In this document: in pieces, positions 1 to 8,489 of the stretch
Layout of the letters: the number at the start of each line of letters is the position of its first letter
How positions within the stretch are numbered: the first letter of the stretch is position 1
NCBI GenBank assembly: GCA_934247115.1
Contig: CAKQIY010000006.1
Span: 30,736 to 94,735 of the forward strand
Reading direction: 5' to 3'
Source of the DNA: an uncultured Coprococcus sp.
GTDB lineage: Bacteria; Bacillota; Clostridia; Lachnospirales; Lachnospiraceae
DNA length: 64,000 bases
Made by a program: the position numbers and the translations under genes
Notes under the pieces: generated by a model
What the model saw: the letters and a program-made list of their open reading frames with translations, nothing else
Told to the model about the DNA's origin: nothing
Databases searched by the model: none

Positions 1-233
1 CCTGCTATGACCTTTATCCTGTGATCAGCGAACTCCACACACTTCTTCACGCACTCCAGATGCTCCTCATGTGAAAGTGTTGAAGCCTCGCCTGTTGTTC
101 CACATATTACTATCGCATCTGTCTTATGTGCTACATGGAAATCTACAAGCTCCTTGAGCTTATCATAATCTACATCTCCATTCTCAAGAAATGGTGTTAC
201 AAGTGCAACTGCTGAACCAGTAAAAATTGACAT
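1..233 (-). CDS. dapA: 4-hydroxy-tetrahydrodipicolinate synthase, N-terminal part (cut by window edge)
   Basis: Only the first 77 or so codons are in the window; the rest lies beyond position 1. DapA condenses pyruvate with aspartate semialdehyde in the cytoplasm, the first committed step of lysine and diaminopimelate synthesis. Visible signatures are the opening SIFTGSAVALVTPF and the CGTTGEASTLSHEEH segment, which contains the paired threonines of the DapA active-site triad. The start is an ATG at 231-233 with AAGGAGG about 8 nt upstream. The gene lies directly downstream of a lysine riboswitch and its terminator, so feedback by lysine is expected. The catalytic lysine is outside the window. 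Confidence 0.95.
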   Translation of the reverse strand, partial: MSIFTGSAVALVTPFLENGDVDYDKLKELVDFHVAHKTDAIVICGTTGEASTLSHEEHLECVKKCVEFADHRIKVIA

Positions 234-281
234 ATTGTCGTCCTCCTTAAAAATAATGTCGATACAATATAGCACACAGCA

Positions 282-505
282 TAAAAATGGGCTGGCAAAA
301 AGCCAACCCATAAAAATATCTCATTCTTATAAGTAGCTCTCCATCACATAACCTCGATGACAGTCATACAGCTCTTAACTGTACAACCAGCAGTGAACTC
401 CGTGGCCGGTTCACAACTTCGGCGGTCTCCCCTTTCTCCAGACATCATATGCAACCACATGCATCCACCTGGATACTCTTGAATTCCGCGCCTCTACTAT
501 ATTGT
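282..505 (-). promoter_or_regulatory. Lysine riboswitch (L box) with intrinsic terminator
   Basis: On the minus strand the leader carries the L-box core elements in order: TAGAGGCGCGGAATTCAAGA near 478-497, AAAGGGGAGACCGCCGAAG near 417-436, ACTGTCATCGAGG near 354-367, and a closing GGAGAGCTACTTA near 329-342 that can pair with TAGTAG at the 5' end. The aptamer occupies roughly 328-502. It is followed by a terminator with stem arms at 288-296 and 302-310, whose G-U pair forms only in the minus-strand RNA, and a U-run at 283-287. This is the classical arrangement in which bound lysine favours termination before dapA. Confidence 0.95.
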
Positions 506-530
506 ATTCAGTTTAACCTTAGATAGTGCT

Positions 531-559
531 ACTATATCACTGCAAGATGCACATGTCAA
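531..559 (-). promoter_or_regulatory. Sigma-A promoter of the dapA riboswitch leader
   Basis: A perfect TTGACA -35 box (554-559), a 17-nt spacer and TATAGT as -10 (531-536) sit just upstream of the L-box aptamer on the same strand. Transcription would start near position 524. Confidence 0.9.
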
Positions 560-611
560 CCATATATTTACCCGGATTCTCCCACTAACGTGGGCCCCTC
601 CTTATGAAATG

Positions 612-1244
612 TTATTCAAGACACTCCATCTTACTCACCGACACCTCATACGCAACCTTACTTATGACCTGATCGTTGTCGATACGCTTCTGATACTCTC
701 TGCTCTGTATTCTTCCCCATATAGCCACATGCTCTCCAACCTGAAGTTTTCCTGCAAATCTTGCATTTCTGCCCCAGCAGATACATGGTATATAATCACT
801 CTTGCCATATGCTCTGTTGACTGCCAGCAGCACATCAGCAATCTCCCTTCCCAGAGGCGTCATCCTGTATACCGGTGTCTTGCATATGTAACCATCAAGG
901 TATATCTGATTCGGTCTGTTATCCTCCTCCGGATCGTCCTCTTCCACGGTCTCGATCTCTCTGACAAACACAGATAGTATGAGCCGGTTTCTGGTTTCCT
1001 CATGCTTATTGTAGGATCTGAACTGCCCCTTGGCCATTATCCGCTCTCCCACGTGGGATTCATTCACATCAAAAAGTCTGTCCGACACCATAAGCGGAAT
1101 GATGTCATAAGCATCACTCAGCCTGCTGACCATAAGATCCACCATATAGAAGCCCTCTCCGAATATCTCGTGGCTGAATGTGAATTCTGATGCTATCTCT
1201 CCTGCTACCACTACCTGATTGTTGTTTAATGTTTTTTCAGTCAT
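612..1244 (-). CDS. Single-stranded DNA-binding protein-like, two tandem OB folds
   Basis: About 210 residues if translated from the ATG at 1242-1244, which has GGAGGG 8 nt upstream; a longer reading from 1277 lacks a ribosome binding site. The protein shows two consecutive SSB-type OB folds. The first (about residues 10-100) contains VVVAGEIASEF and GERIMAKGQFRSYNK. The second (about 112-205) contains NQIYLDGYICKTPVYR, the SSB-like REIADVLLAVNRAYGKSDYIPCICWGRNA and GEHVAIWGRIQSREY. Canonical SSB has one OB fold and an acidic C-terminal tail; this protein has two folds and ends in SKMECLE. It probably binds ssDNA as a paralogue of SSB. It lies 82 nt downstream of the TrmH-family gene on the same strand. 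Confidence 0.85.
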   Translation of the reverse strand: MTEKTLNNNQVVVAGEIASEFTFSHEIFGEGFYMVDLMVSRLSDAYDIIPLMVSDRLFDVNESHVGERIMAKGQFRSYNKHEETRNRLILSVFVREIETVEEDDPEEDNRPNQIYLDGYICKTPVYRMTPLGREIADVLLAVNRAYGKSDYIPCICWGRNARFAGKLQVGEHVAIWGRIQSREYQKRIDNDQVISKVAYEVSVSKMECLE

Positions 1245-1275
1245 ACTTTCTCCCTCCGTTATAACAAACTTTTGC

Positions 1276-1295
1276 ATACTCTAAAGGGTATGCCT
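1276..1295. other. Small inverted repeat between SSB-like and methyltransferase genes
   Basis: GCATAC and GTATGC flank an 8-nt loop in the 82-nt gap between the two genes. There is no U-run on either strand, so it is not an obvious terminator. It could be a weak operator or an mRNA-end hairpin. Confidence 0.35.
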
Positions 1296-1326
1296 GGAGA
1301 TATAAAAATATGCTGTCTTGTTTAAT

Positions 1327-2133
1327 CTAGTTTTGTCGTGCACTCCTTCGCTGTCTCATGGCCTCATACGACAAAAGAGTAGCCGATATTGCAGCGTTCA
1401 GCGATTCAACCTTTCCCTCCATCGGAATCCTGAGAAGTCTGTCGGCAGTGTCTGCGACCTCCCTGCTGAGACCGTTTCCTTCATTTCCTATCAGAAATGC
1501 TGTTTTATCAGGGAAATCTATGTCATACAGATCCTCCCCCGCAAGATGAGCGCCATACGCAATGACACCTCGCTTCTTCAGTTCACCCACCATATCAACG
1601 AGATCATCACAGATTATAAATGGAACTCTGAATATCGCTCCCATGGTAGATCTGACGACCTTGGGATTATATGGATCACATGAGCCTCCTCCTATGATGA
1701 CCGCAGTTACACCCGCGGCTTCTGCACTTCTGAATATAGTTCCCATATTCCCCGGATCCTGAAGCGTATCCAGCACGAGGTATGTCTCCTGGTCAGTCTT
1801 TCCTGCAATCGAAGCCAGCTCGTAATGCATGCATTCAACCACAGCCATACACCCCTGTGGAGTCTTCGTCTGCGATACACCTGCAAATACACTGTCACTC
1901 AGTATATATGTTTCAGCAGTCTGCGTGATACCAAGGTCATCCAGTTCTCCGCCATATTGTCTGTACGCAGATTCTGACAGATATACCTCCTGAACATTTC
2001 CCACCGGAAGCTCCCTGAACATCCTTATCCCCTCCACGAGGAATACGTCTCTCTGTTTTCTTAGTCTCGCATCCCTGCCAAGCTTATTCAGTTCCTTGAC
2101 TCTGGGATTACTGTTTGCTGTTATTATATCCAC
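1327..2133 (-). CDS. TrmH/SpoU-family RNA 2'-O-methyltransferase
   Basis: 268 residues, the usual length of the SPOUT RNA methyltransferases that include RlmB and TrmH. A substrate-binding N-terminal domain (about residues 1-105, with DVFLVEGIRMFRE) is followed by the knotted SPOUT domain. Family motif 1 is LQDPGNMGTIFRSAEAAG (124-141), motif 2 is AFLIGNEGNGLS (212-223) and motif 3 is RIPMEGKVESLNAAISA (235-251). These bind S-adenosylmethionine in the trefoil knot. The target is rRNA or tRNA ribose; which one cannot be told from sequence. The gene follows dnaE by 18 nt and is probably co-transcribed with it. Confidence 0.93.
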   Translation of the reverse strand: MDIITANSNPRVKELNKLGRDARLRKQRDVFLVEGIRMFRELPVGNVQEVYLSESAYRQYGGELDDLGITQTAETYILSDSVFAGVSQTKTPQGCMAVVECMHYELASIAGKTDQETYLVLDTLQDPGNMGTIFRSAEAAGVTAVIIGGGSCDPYNPKVVRSTMGAIFRVPFIICDDLVDMVGELKKRGVIAYGAHLAGEDLYDIDFPDKTAFLIGNEGNGLSREVADTADRLLRIPMEGKVESLNAAISATLLSYEAMRQRRSARQN

Positions 2134-2151
2134 ATAACTCTCCTTCTGAAT

Positions 2152-5100
2152 CTATTTCTTCTGCGCATCACGCAGCAGCACCTTGTCCTTACCATACTCC
2201 ATCTGCAGTGCATAAAGTACACCTGAATTTTCATCAACACAGAAGCCCCGCCCCATATTCTTGGCCTGCCTCGTGGCCTTGAGCTGCACATACACCGGAC
2301 AGCTGCCCTTATGCTCCTCAAGTATGGAGATGAATGCCGACTCGTTCTTCATATACTCATTCACATCCTCGAACAGTACCCACAGCTGTTTATCACTCTG
2401 GGGCTGCTGCCATCCGGCGGCGTTGCCTCCACCGCGTCTTCCATTCCAGCTCTTTCCCGATGCAAATGTTCCGCCATCCCTTGCATCCTCAAATGTGAGC
2501 AGTTCAGACACTATAAGCTTGCTGTCCCTGTCGCTCAGGCTCGCACGACCTTTGACAAATACTCTGTTATCCACTATGAGCTTGTCCCTAAGCTTCTCAA
2601 AATCCCTAGGAAATACTATGAGCTCCATCTGTCCAACCATATCCTCTATGGTCACGTACGCCATGTTCTGGTTATTCTTCGTAAGTTTCACATTCACAGC
2701 CGATATGATTCCTCCAACAACGTACATTACCCCATCCTGGATACGCTGTTCCTGTTCATCCTGCTCACCTGTATCTAGTTCGTCATCATCGCTGTTCACT
2801 GCGAAATCCATGGAACTTGCCGTACACATCATCTCCATCAGATCCACATATTTGCCAAGAGGATGTCCCGATATATATATTCCCAGCACTGATTTCTCAA
2901 GTGCCAGCTTCTCCTGATCTGCATATTCCTCCACATCAGGATATGGAACCTGACTGCTCTGTACAAAATCGTCACCCATCAGATCAAACAGTGACATCTG
3001 GCCCGACTCTCTGCTCTTCCGCTCTCTGGCAGCCTCTTCTGCTATAGCCGGAAGTGCCATCATCATCTGCTTTCTGTTCGCGCCCATATCATCAAAGGCT
3101 CCACTCAGTATCAGAGCCTCCACTGTTTTCTTGTTGGTGTCCTTTGCCGGCATCCTCGTCAGGAAATCGCGCAGATCCTTAAATGGTCCGTTTTTGCTTC
3201 TCTCTGACACGATCCTGTCAACCACGGCACCACCTACGCTCTTGATTCCGGACAGACCATACCTTATCCTGCCATCGCTTATGGAGAACTTGCCCACGCC
3301 ATCATTAATACTTGGTGGAAGCACCTCAACGTTCATCTGTCTGCATACATTTATATATTTTGCTATCTTGCCATTGTTATCTATGACAGACGAAATGAGC
3401 GCCGCCATAAATTCAACCGGATAGTAATATTTAAGATATGCCGTCTGGGCCGCCAGTACGGCATAAGCCACTGAGTGTGATTTATTGAAAGCATACTCGG
3501 CGAACTTCATCATCTCGTCAAAAATCTTATTTGCCACATTCTCAGATATGCCATTTGCTATACAGCCCGGAACATTCAGATCTTTATTGCCATATACAAA
3601 ATTGTGGCGCTCTTTCTCCATCTCCTCTGGCTTCTTCTTTGCCATCGCTCTTCGCACTAAGTCGCTTCGTCCAAGGGTGTATCCGGCAAGCTTCATGACA
3701 ATCTGCATAACCTGCTCCTGATAGATGATACAGCCATATGTAGGCTCAAGTATCTCCTCCAGCTCAGGGGTATCATAACTGACAAGATCCCTGTTCTCCT
3801 TGCCTCTGATATAATCATCTATGAACTGCATCGGGCCCGGTCTGAACAAGGCCACCCCCGCAATTACATCGTCAAGACTCTGCGGCTTCAACTTCATCAT
3901 GAAGTTCTTCATGCCCTCACTCTCGAGCTGGAACATTCCCTCTGTCTTTCCCTGTGACATGAGGCCTAGAATATTGGGATCATCGTAATCAATATTATCT
4001 ATATCAAGATCTTTGCCAGTTGTCTCCTTTATAAGTTTGACTGTATCCTGTATGACAGTAGCTGTCCTGAGCCCCAGGAAATCCATCTTGAGCATACCAA
4101 GATGTTCAACCGTATTCTTCTCAAACTGGGTTACCACAGCGCCCTCGGCGCCTACAGAGAGCGGCGCATACTCTTCTATGGCCTCCCTGCCTATTACGAC
4201 TCCCGCCGCATGCATTCCTGCATTTCTTGGAAGCCCCTCCAGCTTTCTCGCAATATCCACCAGCTTTCTGATATCTTCAGAACTATTGTACATGTCTCTG
4301 AAGTCCTTGCTGATCTTCATTGCCCCATCTATAGTTATATCTTTCTCCGCCGGAATAGCCTTTGCCAGGGAATCACACAACGAATATGGCAGATCCATCG
4401 CCCGTCCTACATCCCTTATTACATTCCTTGCGCCCATGGTCTGATAAGCTATGATCTGTGTAACGCATTCCTCTCCATACTTTCTCACACAGTAATCAAT
4501 AACCTCCTGCCTTCTTATATAGCAGAAATCTATGTCTATATCCGGCATAGATACTCTCTCAGGATTCAGAAATCTCTCGAACAGAAGATTATACTGAAGC
4601 GGCTCTATAGTGGTTATATCAAGACAGTACGCGACAACACTGCCCACCGCTGAACCTCTTCCAGGCCCCACAGCAATTCCGTGTGTTTTGGCAAAATGTA
4701 TGAAATCCCAAACTATCAGGAAATAATCCACAAATCCCATACTCTTTATAACTGACAGCTCATAATCTATTCTCTGTCTGACATCGTATCCCTTCTGTCC
4801 CTCAGCAAGATTCTCTGTCTCTTCATGTGTTATACCATATTTCTTTGCCATACCATCATATACCAGCTTCTCCAGATACTGTTCAGCCGTATATCCATCA
4901 GGTACATCGAATCTCGGCACCTTCTGCTCACCGAATACTATATTGACATTACATCTCTCCGCGATCCTGTGAGTGTTCTCCAGTGCCTCAATAGCATATG
5001 GAAACAGCTCCGCCATCTCCTCCTTGGACTTGAGATAATACTGCCCGCCATCATAGCGCATTCTCTTCTCATCATGCACCTTTCTGTTGGTCTGTATGCA

Positions 5101-5766
5101 CAGGAGGACATCATGTGCCTCCCAGTCTTCAGCGTATATATAATGCGAATCATTGGTGACAACCATCGGTATTCCCAGTTCCTTAGACAGACGCATAACG
5201 CCAGCATTAACCGTCGCCTGATCAGGTATTCCGTGATCCTGCATCTCAAGGAAATAGTTGTCCTCACCGAATATATTCCTGTACTTTATTGCTGCTTCCT
5301 TAGCTCCGTCATAATCATTCTTTCTGAGGTGGGTAGCCACCTCACCAGCCAGACATGCACTGAGAGCGATCACGCCATCATGGAACTCCTGAAGTACTTC
5401 CATATCCACCCTCGGCTTGTAATAAAAGCCCTCGGTGAAACCTCTCGTCACTATCTTTGACAAGTTGTGATATCCCTTGTCATTCTCGGCAAGAAGGACC
5501 AGATGGTAATACCTGTCGTCCCCCTTTTCTATCTCCCTGTCAAATCTGGATCCGGGACTCACATATACCTCGCATCCCAGTATAGGTTTTATACCCTCAG
5601 CCTTACAGGTCTCATAGAATTCTATGACACCATACATGACTCCATGATCCGTTATGGCCAGTGAATCATATCCCAGTTCCTTTGCCCGATGCACAAGATC
5701 CTTTATCTTGGCTGCACCATCCAGAAGACTGTAGCCTGTATGCACATGCAAATGTGTAAATTCCAT
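2152..5766 (-). CDS. dnaE: DNA polymerase III subunit alpha, DnaE type
   Basis: 1204 residues, full length for DnaE. The N-terminal PHP domain begins with HLHVHTGYSLLDGA (His7 and His9 metal ligands). The palm carries GPGRGSAVGS (367-376) and the catalytic PDIDIDF (408-414). The tudor/HhH region contains RNAGMHAAGVVI, and a C-terminal OB fold starts at MYVVGGIISAVNV. In Firmicutes DnaE works with PolC, extending primers during lagging-strand synthesis; PolC is not in this window. No exonuclease domain is present, which separates it from PolC. It lies 11 nt downstream of the DUF5662 gene and 18 nt upstream of the methyltransferase gene, forming an apparent operon. Confidence 0.97.
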   Translation of the reverse strand: MEFTHLHVHTGYSLLDGAAKIKDLVHRAKELGYDSLAITDHGVMYGVIEFYETCKAEGIKPILGCEVYVSPGSRFDREIEKGDDRYYHLVLLAENDKGYHNLSKIVTRGFTEGFYYKPRVDMEVLQEFHDGVIALSACLAGEVATHLRKNDYDGAKEAAIKYRNIFGEDNYFLEMQDHGIPDQATVNAGVMRLSKELGIPMVVTNDSHYIYAEDWEAHDVLLCIQTNRKVHDEKRMRYDGGQYYLKSKEEMAELFPYAIEALENTHRIAERCNVNIVFGEQKVPRFDVPDGYTAEQYLEKLVYDGMAKKYGITHEETENLAEGQKGYDVRQRIDYELSVIKSMGFVDYFLIVWDFIHFAKTHGIAVGPGRGSAVGSVVAYCLDITTIEPLQYNLLFERFLNPERVSMPDIDIDFCYIRRQEVIDYCVRKYGEECVTQIIAYQTMGARNVIRDVGRAMDLPYSLCDSLAKAIPAEKDITIDGAMKISKDFRDMYNSSEDIRKLVDIARKLEGLPRNAGMHAAGVVIGREAIEEYAPLSVGAEGAVVTQFEKNTVEHLGMLKMDFLGLRTATVIQDTVKLIKETTGKDLDIDNIDYDDPNILGLMSQGKTEGMFQLESEGMKNFMMKLKPQSLDDVIAGVALFRPGPMQFIDDYIRGKENRDLVSYDTPELEEILEPTYGCIIYQEQVMQIVMKLAGYTLGRSDLVRRAMAKKKPEEMEKERHNFVYGNKDLNVPGCIANGISENVANKIFDEMMKFAEYAFNKSHSVAYAVLAAQTAYLKYYYPVEFMAALISSVIDNNGKIAKYINVCRQMNVEVLPPSINDGVGKFSISDGRIRYGLSGIKSVGGAVVDRIVSERSKNGPFKDLRDFLTRMPAKDTNKKTVEALILSGAFDDMGANRKQMMMALPAIAEEAARERKSRESGQMSLFDLMGDDFVQSSQVPYPDVEEYADQEKLALEKSVLGIYISGHPLGKYVDLMEMMCTASSMDFAVNSDDDELDTGEQDEQEQRIQDGVMYVVGGIISAVNVKLTKNNQNMAYVTIEDMVGQMELIVFPRDFEKLRDKLIVDNRVFVKGRASLSDRDSKLIVSELLTFEDARDGGTFASGKSWNGRRGGGNAAGWQQPQSDKQLWVLFEDVNEYMKNESAFISILEEHKGSCPVYVQLKATRQAKNMGRGFCVDENSGVLYALQMEYGKDKVLLRDAQKK

Positions 5767-5777
5767 ACCTTTCTCCC

Positions 5778-6323
5778 TTACTTATTGTGTAATATCTCAC
5801 GTCTTATAAAATCAAATGTATAGTCCTCGCCCTTCTCTGCCAACGTTGTCAGCATGAGTTCCAACAGATCTGCCGACTCAGGATGAAGATGATGTCTTGA
5901 TCTCCCCTTGAGATAATATTCCAGAGGAAATGCGTCGGTATACCTGTCCCCGTTATAGTTCTTGCTGGCAGCAACCCTGTCGCAGAACATCTCAACCACA
6001 TATTTCTCAGGCATCTTCATACCCACAAGTTCCACGCAGCCTCTGTCCACACTGTAGTCAACCCAGTACTCCAGATGATGTTTATTCCGGCCCTTGTGGT
6101 GAAGCCAGGCACTTGAATATCCCTTATCCTCTCTCTCTGCATCATTGGGGCTTCTTGTTCCCTGATAATACTTCGCTCCCACAGAGAACTCAGTCCACGA
6201 ATACTTGGACAGATCATGAAGAAGCCCCTGCATATACAATCCACATCTGAAGCAGTTCTTCATGACCATCTTCTTGTGTCTGTTTATTGTTTTCAAATGC
6301 TTTATCCATTTTGAAGTCTCCAT
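5778..6323 (-). CDS. DUF5662-family protein
   Basis: 181 residues from the ATG at 6321-6323, which is 8 nt from an AGGAGG; another ATG two codons upstream sits too close to that site. The sequence has no signal peptide or membrane segment. It carries GLLHDLSKYSWTEF near residue 35 and HHKGRNKHHLEYW near residue 77. This spread of His and Asp residues resembles a metal-dependent HD-like hydrolase and matches what I recall of DUF5662. Its function is unknown. It sits 11 nt upstream of dnaE and is probably co-transcribed with it. Confidence 0.75.
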   Translation of the reverse strand: METSKWIKHLKTINRHKKMVMKNCFRCGLYMQGLLHDLSKYSWTEFSVGAKYYQGTRSPNDAEREDKGYSSAWLHHKGRNKHHLEYWVDYSVDRGCVELVGMKMPEKYVVEMFCDRVAASKNYNGDRYTDAFPLEYYLKGRSRHHLHPESADLLELMLTTLAEKGEDYTFDFIRREILHNK

Positions 6324-6359
6324 GTACATGACCTCCTATCCGTCATTCTTTAAGTCACG

Positions 6360-6398
6360 AAAGGCTGTCAGCAAACTTCATCTTTGCCGACAGCCTTT
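6360..6398 (-). terminator. Hairpin after tRNA-Thr
   Basis: A 10-bp stem (6360-6369 with 6389-6398), extended by GCAAA/TTTGC inside, lies 3' of the tRNA on the minus strand. The 3' tail is not U-rich, so termination strength is uncertain. Confidence 0.55.
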
Positions 6399-6408
6399 CA
6401 CATATATA

Positions 6409-6481
<73 letters not shown>

Positions 6482-6511
6482 ATTTATAAAAACACTGCCA
6501 TAGGTATTATA

Positions 6512-7792
6512 TCAAAAACACCAAATACCATACAGCGGTATATTTACCAATCCTTTGTCAACGAACATATCGTCCGTCGATATCCTGACTGAAGTCTGGT
6601 TGTTGTATCTCTGTCTGAACACTCTGGAACTCTGTGCCTTGGTGTGTGGACTTGTCTGTACATCAACCGGTATAACCTCACCATCGCCTTCATACACAAA
6701 GTCAACCTTCGCTGTTGCCGACGATATCCAGAAATACAATTGTCCTATGCTTCTGTTCACATACAGCTCTGCAAGAGCATATTGCTCTGCGATTATACCA
6801 TCCATTGTATCAAGTATATTGTTTCTGTCAACATTCTGGGCAAGTATTCCCGCCATGACCCTGAGCAGTCCATGATCCAGATGATAGATCTCAAATGACT
6901 TGTCATCCTTCTGTCCTGCAAGTGGCATCACACCATTGCGTACTCTGTACACCTGTCTTACGACCCCCATCTTTACTATCTGGGCCACAGATGTCTCGTA
7001 CTCACGCGCGCGAGCCTTAGGGTCCACATAACCATACATGAATTTCTTGTTCTCCTTGGTCAGCTGGGTTGGAATACTGTTCCAGATCGCCATGACCTTA
7101 TTGAGATATCTCTTCGGAGTGGAGTTTATCAGATATTCAGTCATTCTGTCAAGTATAGACTTCAGAACAACGTCAACTCTTCTGAAATCCCCTGTCTTGT
7201 AATATTCATCGACAGCCTCAGGCATACCTCCTGTAAGGAAGAACGCCTCCAACATAGTCTGTATACTGTCCCGCACCTGCGGCGGCATAGGAGTTATCTT
7301 CTGATTCTCAATAAATGCACACAGTTTTCGTCCCTTGCCGGCCTTAAGAAATTCCTCAAAGCTCATCGGCATGAGTTCATATACACTTATAGAATCCCTA
7401 CACTCCTCTTCACCGGCCATAGGGCCTGTGACAGTCGCGATGACGCAGATACGACAATCCGTGTTATACTTGCTGTATTCTACCAGATTCTTCAGAAGCC
7501 CGTCACAATTCTGCGCATTGTCAAATATAAGAAGCTTATCCTTAAAATCATACTTATCAAGTGATGTGGTAAGCTTTGCATGGATTTTCTCCGGTCGTCT
7601 CTCCTTGGATGCATATACAGCAAAATCCACATACCTGTTCATATCTATGATCACATGATCTTCAAAAAAACCCATGGCAAAATCTGTAACAGCCCACGTC
7701 TTACCAACAAATTTGCCTCCACGAACCACTGCTATCTTGTCAGCCTCTGTTTCAAACCATGTTGCAAGATCATTCATAATATTTCTAAACAA
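6512..7792 (-). CDS. DUF4143-type AAA ATPase with atypical Walker B
   Basis: About 426 residues from a TTG at 7790-7792 that lies 5 nt after GAGGTGA; the first ATG (7775-7777) has no close ribosome binding site. The architecture matches the AAA_14/DUF4143 family. An N-terminal P-loop domain has RGGKFVGKT as Walker A. A C-terminal DUF4143 region contains FLTGGMPEAVDEYYKTGDF and ends in a nuclease-like fold with KVDFVYEGDGEVIPVDVQ. The Walker B strand reads LLIFDNAQN, where family members usually have a DE pair, so the hydrolysis glutamate appears to be Asn. The role of these ATPases is poorly known. The small RHH-like gene lies about 110 nt upstream on the same strand. Confidence 0.8.
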   Translation of the reverse strand: MFRNIMNDLATWFETEADKIAVVRGGKFVGKTWAVTDFAMGFFEDHVIIDMNRYVDFAVYASKERRPEKIHAKLTTSLDKYDFKDKLLIFDNAQNCDGLLKNLVEYSKYNTDCRICVIATVTGPMAGEEECRDSISVYELMPMSFEEFLKAGKGRKLCAFIENQKITPMPPQVRDSIQTMLEAFFLTGGMPEAVDEYYKTGDFRRVDVVLKSILDRMTEYLINSTPKRYLNKVMAIWNSIPTQLTKENKKFMYGYVDPKARAREYETSVAQIVKMGVVRQVYRVRNGVMPLAGQKDDKSFEIYHLDHGLLRVMAGILAQNVDRNNILDTMDGIIAEQYALAELYVNRSIGQLYFWISSATAKVDFVYEGDGEVIPVDVQTSPHTKAQSSRVFRQRYNNQTSVRISTDDMFVDKGLVNIPLYGIWCF

Positions 7793-7904
7793 GCATCTCA
7801 CCTCGATTCGACCACTTTTTCCAAACCTTTTATAGAATACCACTATTATTTTGTAATGTAAATAGTCAAAACATATGACATTCAGCCTCAAATCTCACAT
7901 TATC

Positions 7905-8396
7905 TTATTCATAGAGAAATTTCTCTCTGAAATATGTCTTAAGTGCCGGCTCATCAATGTCCATGTACTTCATCACAACCTCGTACAGGAATTCTTTGTA
8001 ATATTCCCAGTCTTTGCCTGTCATATCTATGTCCTGGGCATCCTCATAGAATATTTCGCCATTCTTATTCCTCAATTTTATGACCGAGGTATACATATTC
8101 GCGCCTGCATCCGCCTGATCAGCCTTTACCACATCAATTGTCATATCCCCATACTTGATATGTGACTCATCATGCATCACACGAACCTCTTTGTTGATCC
8201 TGGATATACATTTCTCCTCTATCATATCCCTGAGGAAATACTCCCTGTTCTCAAAAAGATATCTTTTGAGTGACATCAGGATTATCTCATTCTGCGAATA
8301 CCCTGTATAATCAGACAAGCGCTCTATATCTCTCGCCATCCTTGCATCCATTCTAAGGGGCTTACTTGTCATCTCCCTCTTATTAAGTCCCGGCAT
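7905..8396 (-). CDS. Ribbon-helix-helix-like hypothetical protein
   Basis: 163 residues. The N-terminus (about residues 8-50: KPLRMDARMARDIERLSDY then SQNEIILMSLKRYL) looks like an MetJ/Arc ribbon-helix-helix fold, a strand followed by two helices, which suggests DNA binding. The remaining 110 residues form an acidic alpha/beta region I do not recognise, with RNKNGEIFYEDAQDIDMTG near the end. AAAGGATG precedes the ATG. There is almost no space for a promoter between its start and the upstream terminator at 8425-8460. It could be the regulator of the adjacent DUF4143-type ATPase. Confidence 0.6.
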   Translation of the reverse strand: MPGLNKREMTSKPLRMDARMARDIERLSDYTGYSQNEIILMSLKRYLFENREYFLRDMIEEKCISRINKEVRVMHDESHIKYGDMTIDVVKADQADAGANMYTSVIKLRNKNGEIFYEDAQDIDMTGKDWEYYKEFLYEVVMKYMDIDEPALKTYFREKFLYE

Positions 8397-8424
8397 AATA
8401 ACATCCTTTCTCTTACCACTATGA

Positions 8425-8460
8425 TAAAAACCCGGAGGAGATGAAATATGTCCTCCGGGC
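8425..8460 (-). terminator. Intrinsic terminator of the Sel1-repeat gene
   Basis: A perfect 9-bp GC-rich stem (8431-8439 with 8451-8459) is followed on the minus strand by TTTTT (8426-8430). It lies 30 nt after the stop codon of the Sel1-repeat gene. Confidence 0.92.
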
Positions 8461-8489
8461 TTAGTCCGATCAATATTGTATAACCGTCT

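Noticed and set aside
581..594. CCCAC/GTGGG hairpin as terminator of the SSB-like gene
   Set aside because: The 5-bp stem with a 4-nt loop has no U-run on the minus strand; too weak to list as a terminator.
4825..5460. 211-codon open frame on the plus strand
   Set aside because: Antisense shadow of dnaE with no recognisable domain.
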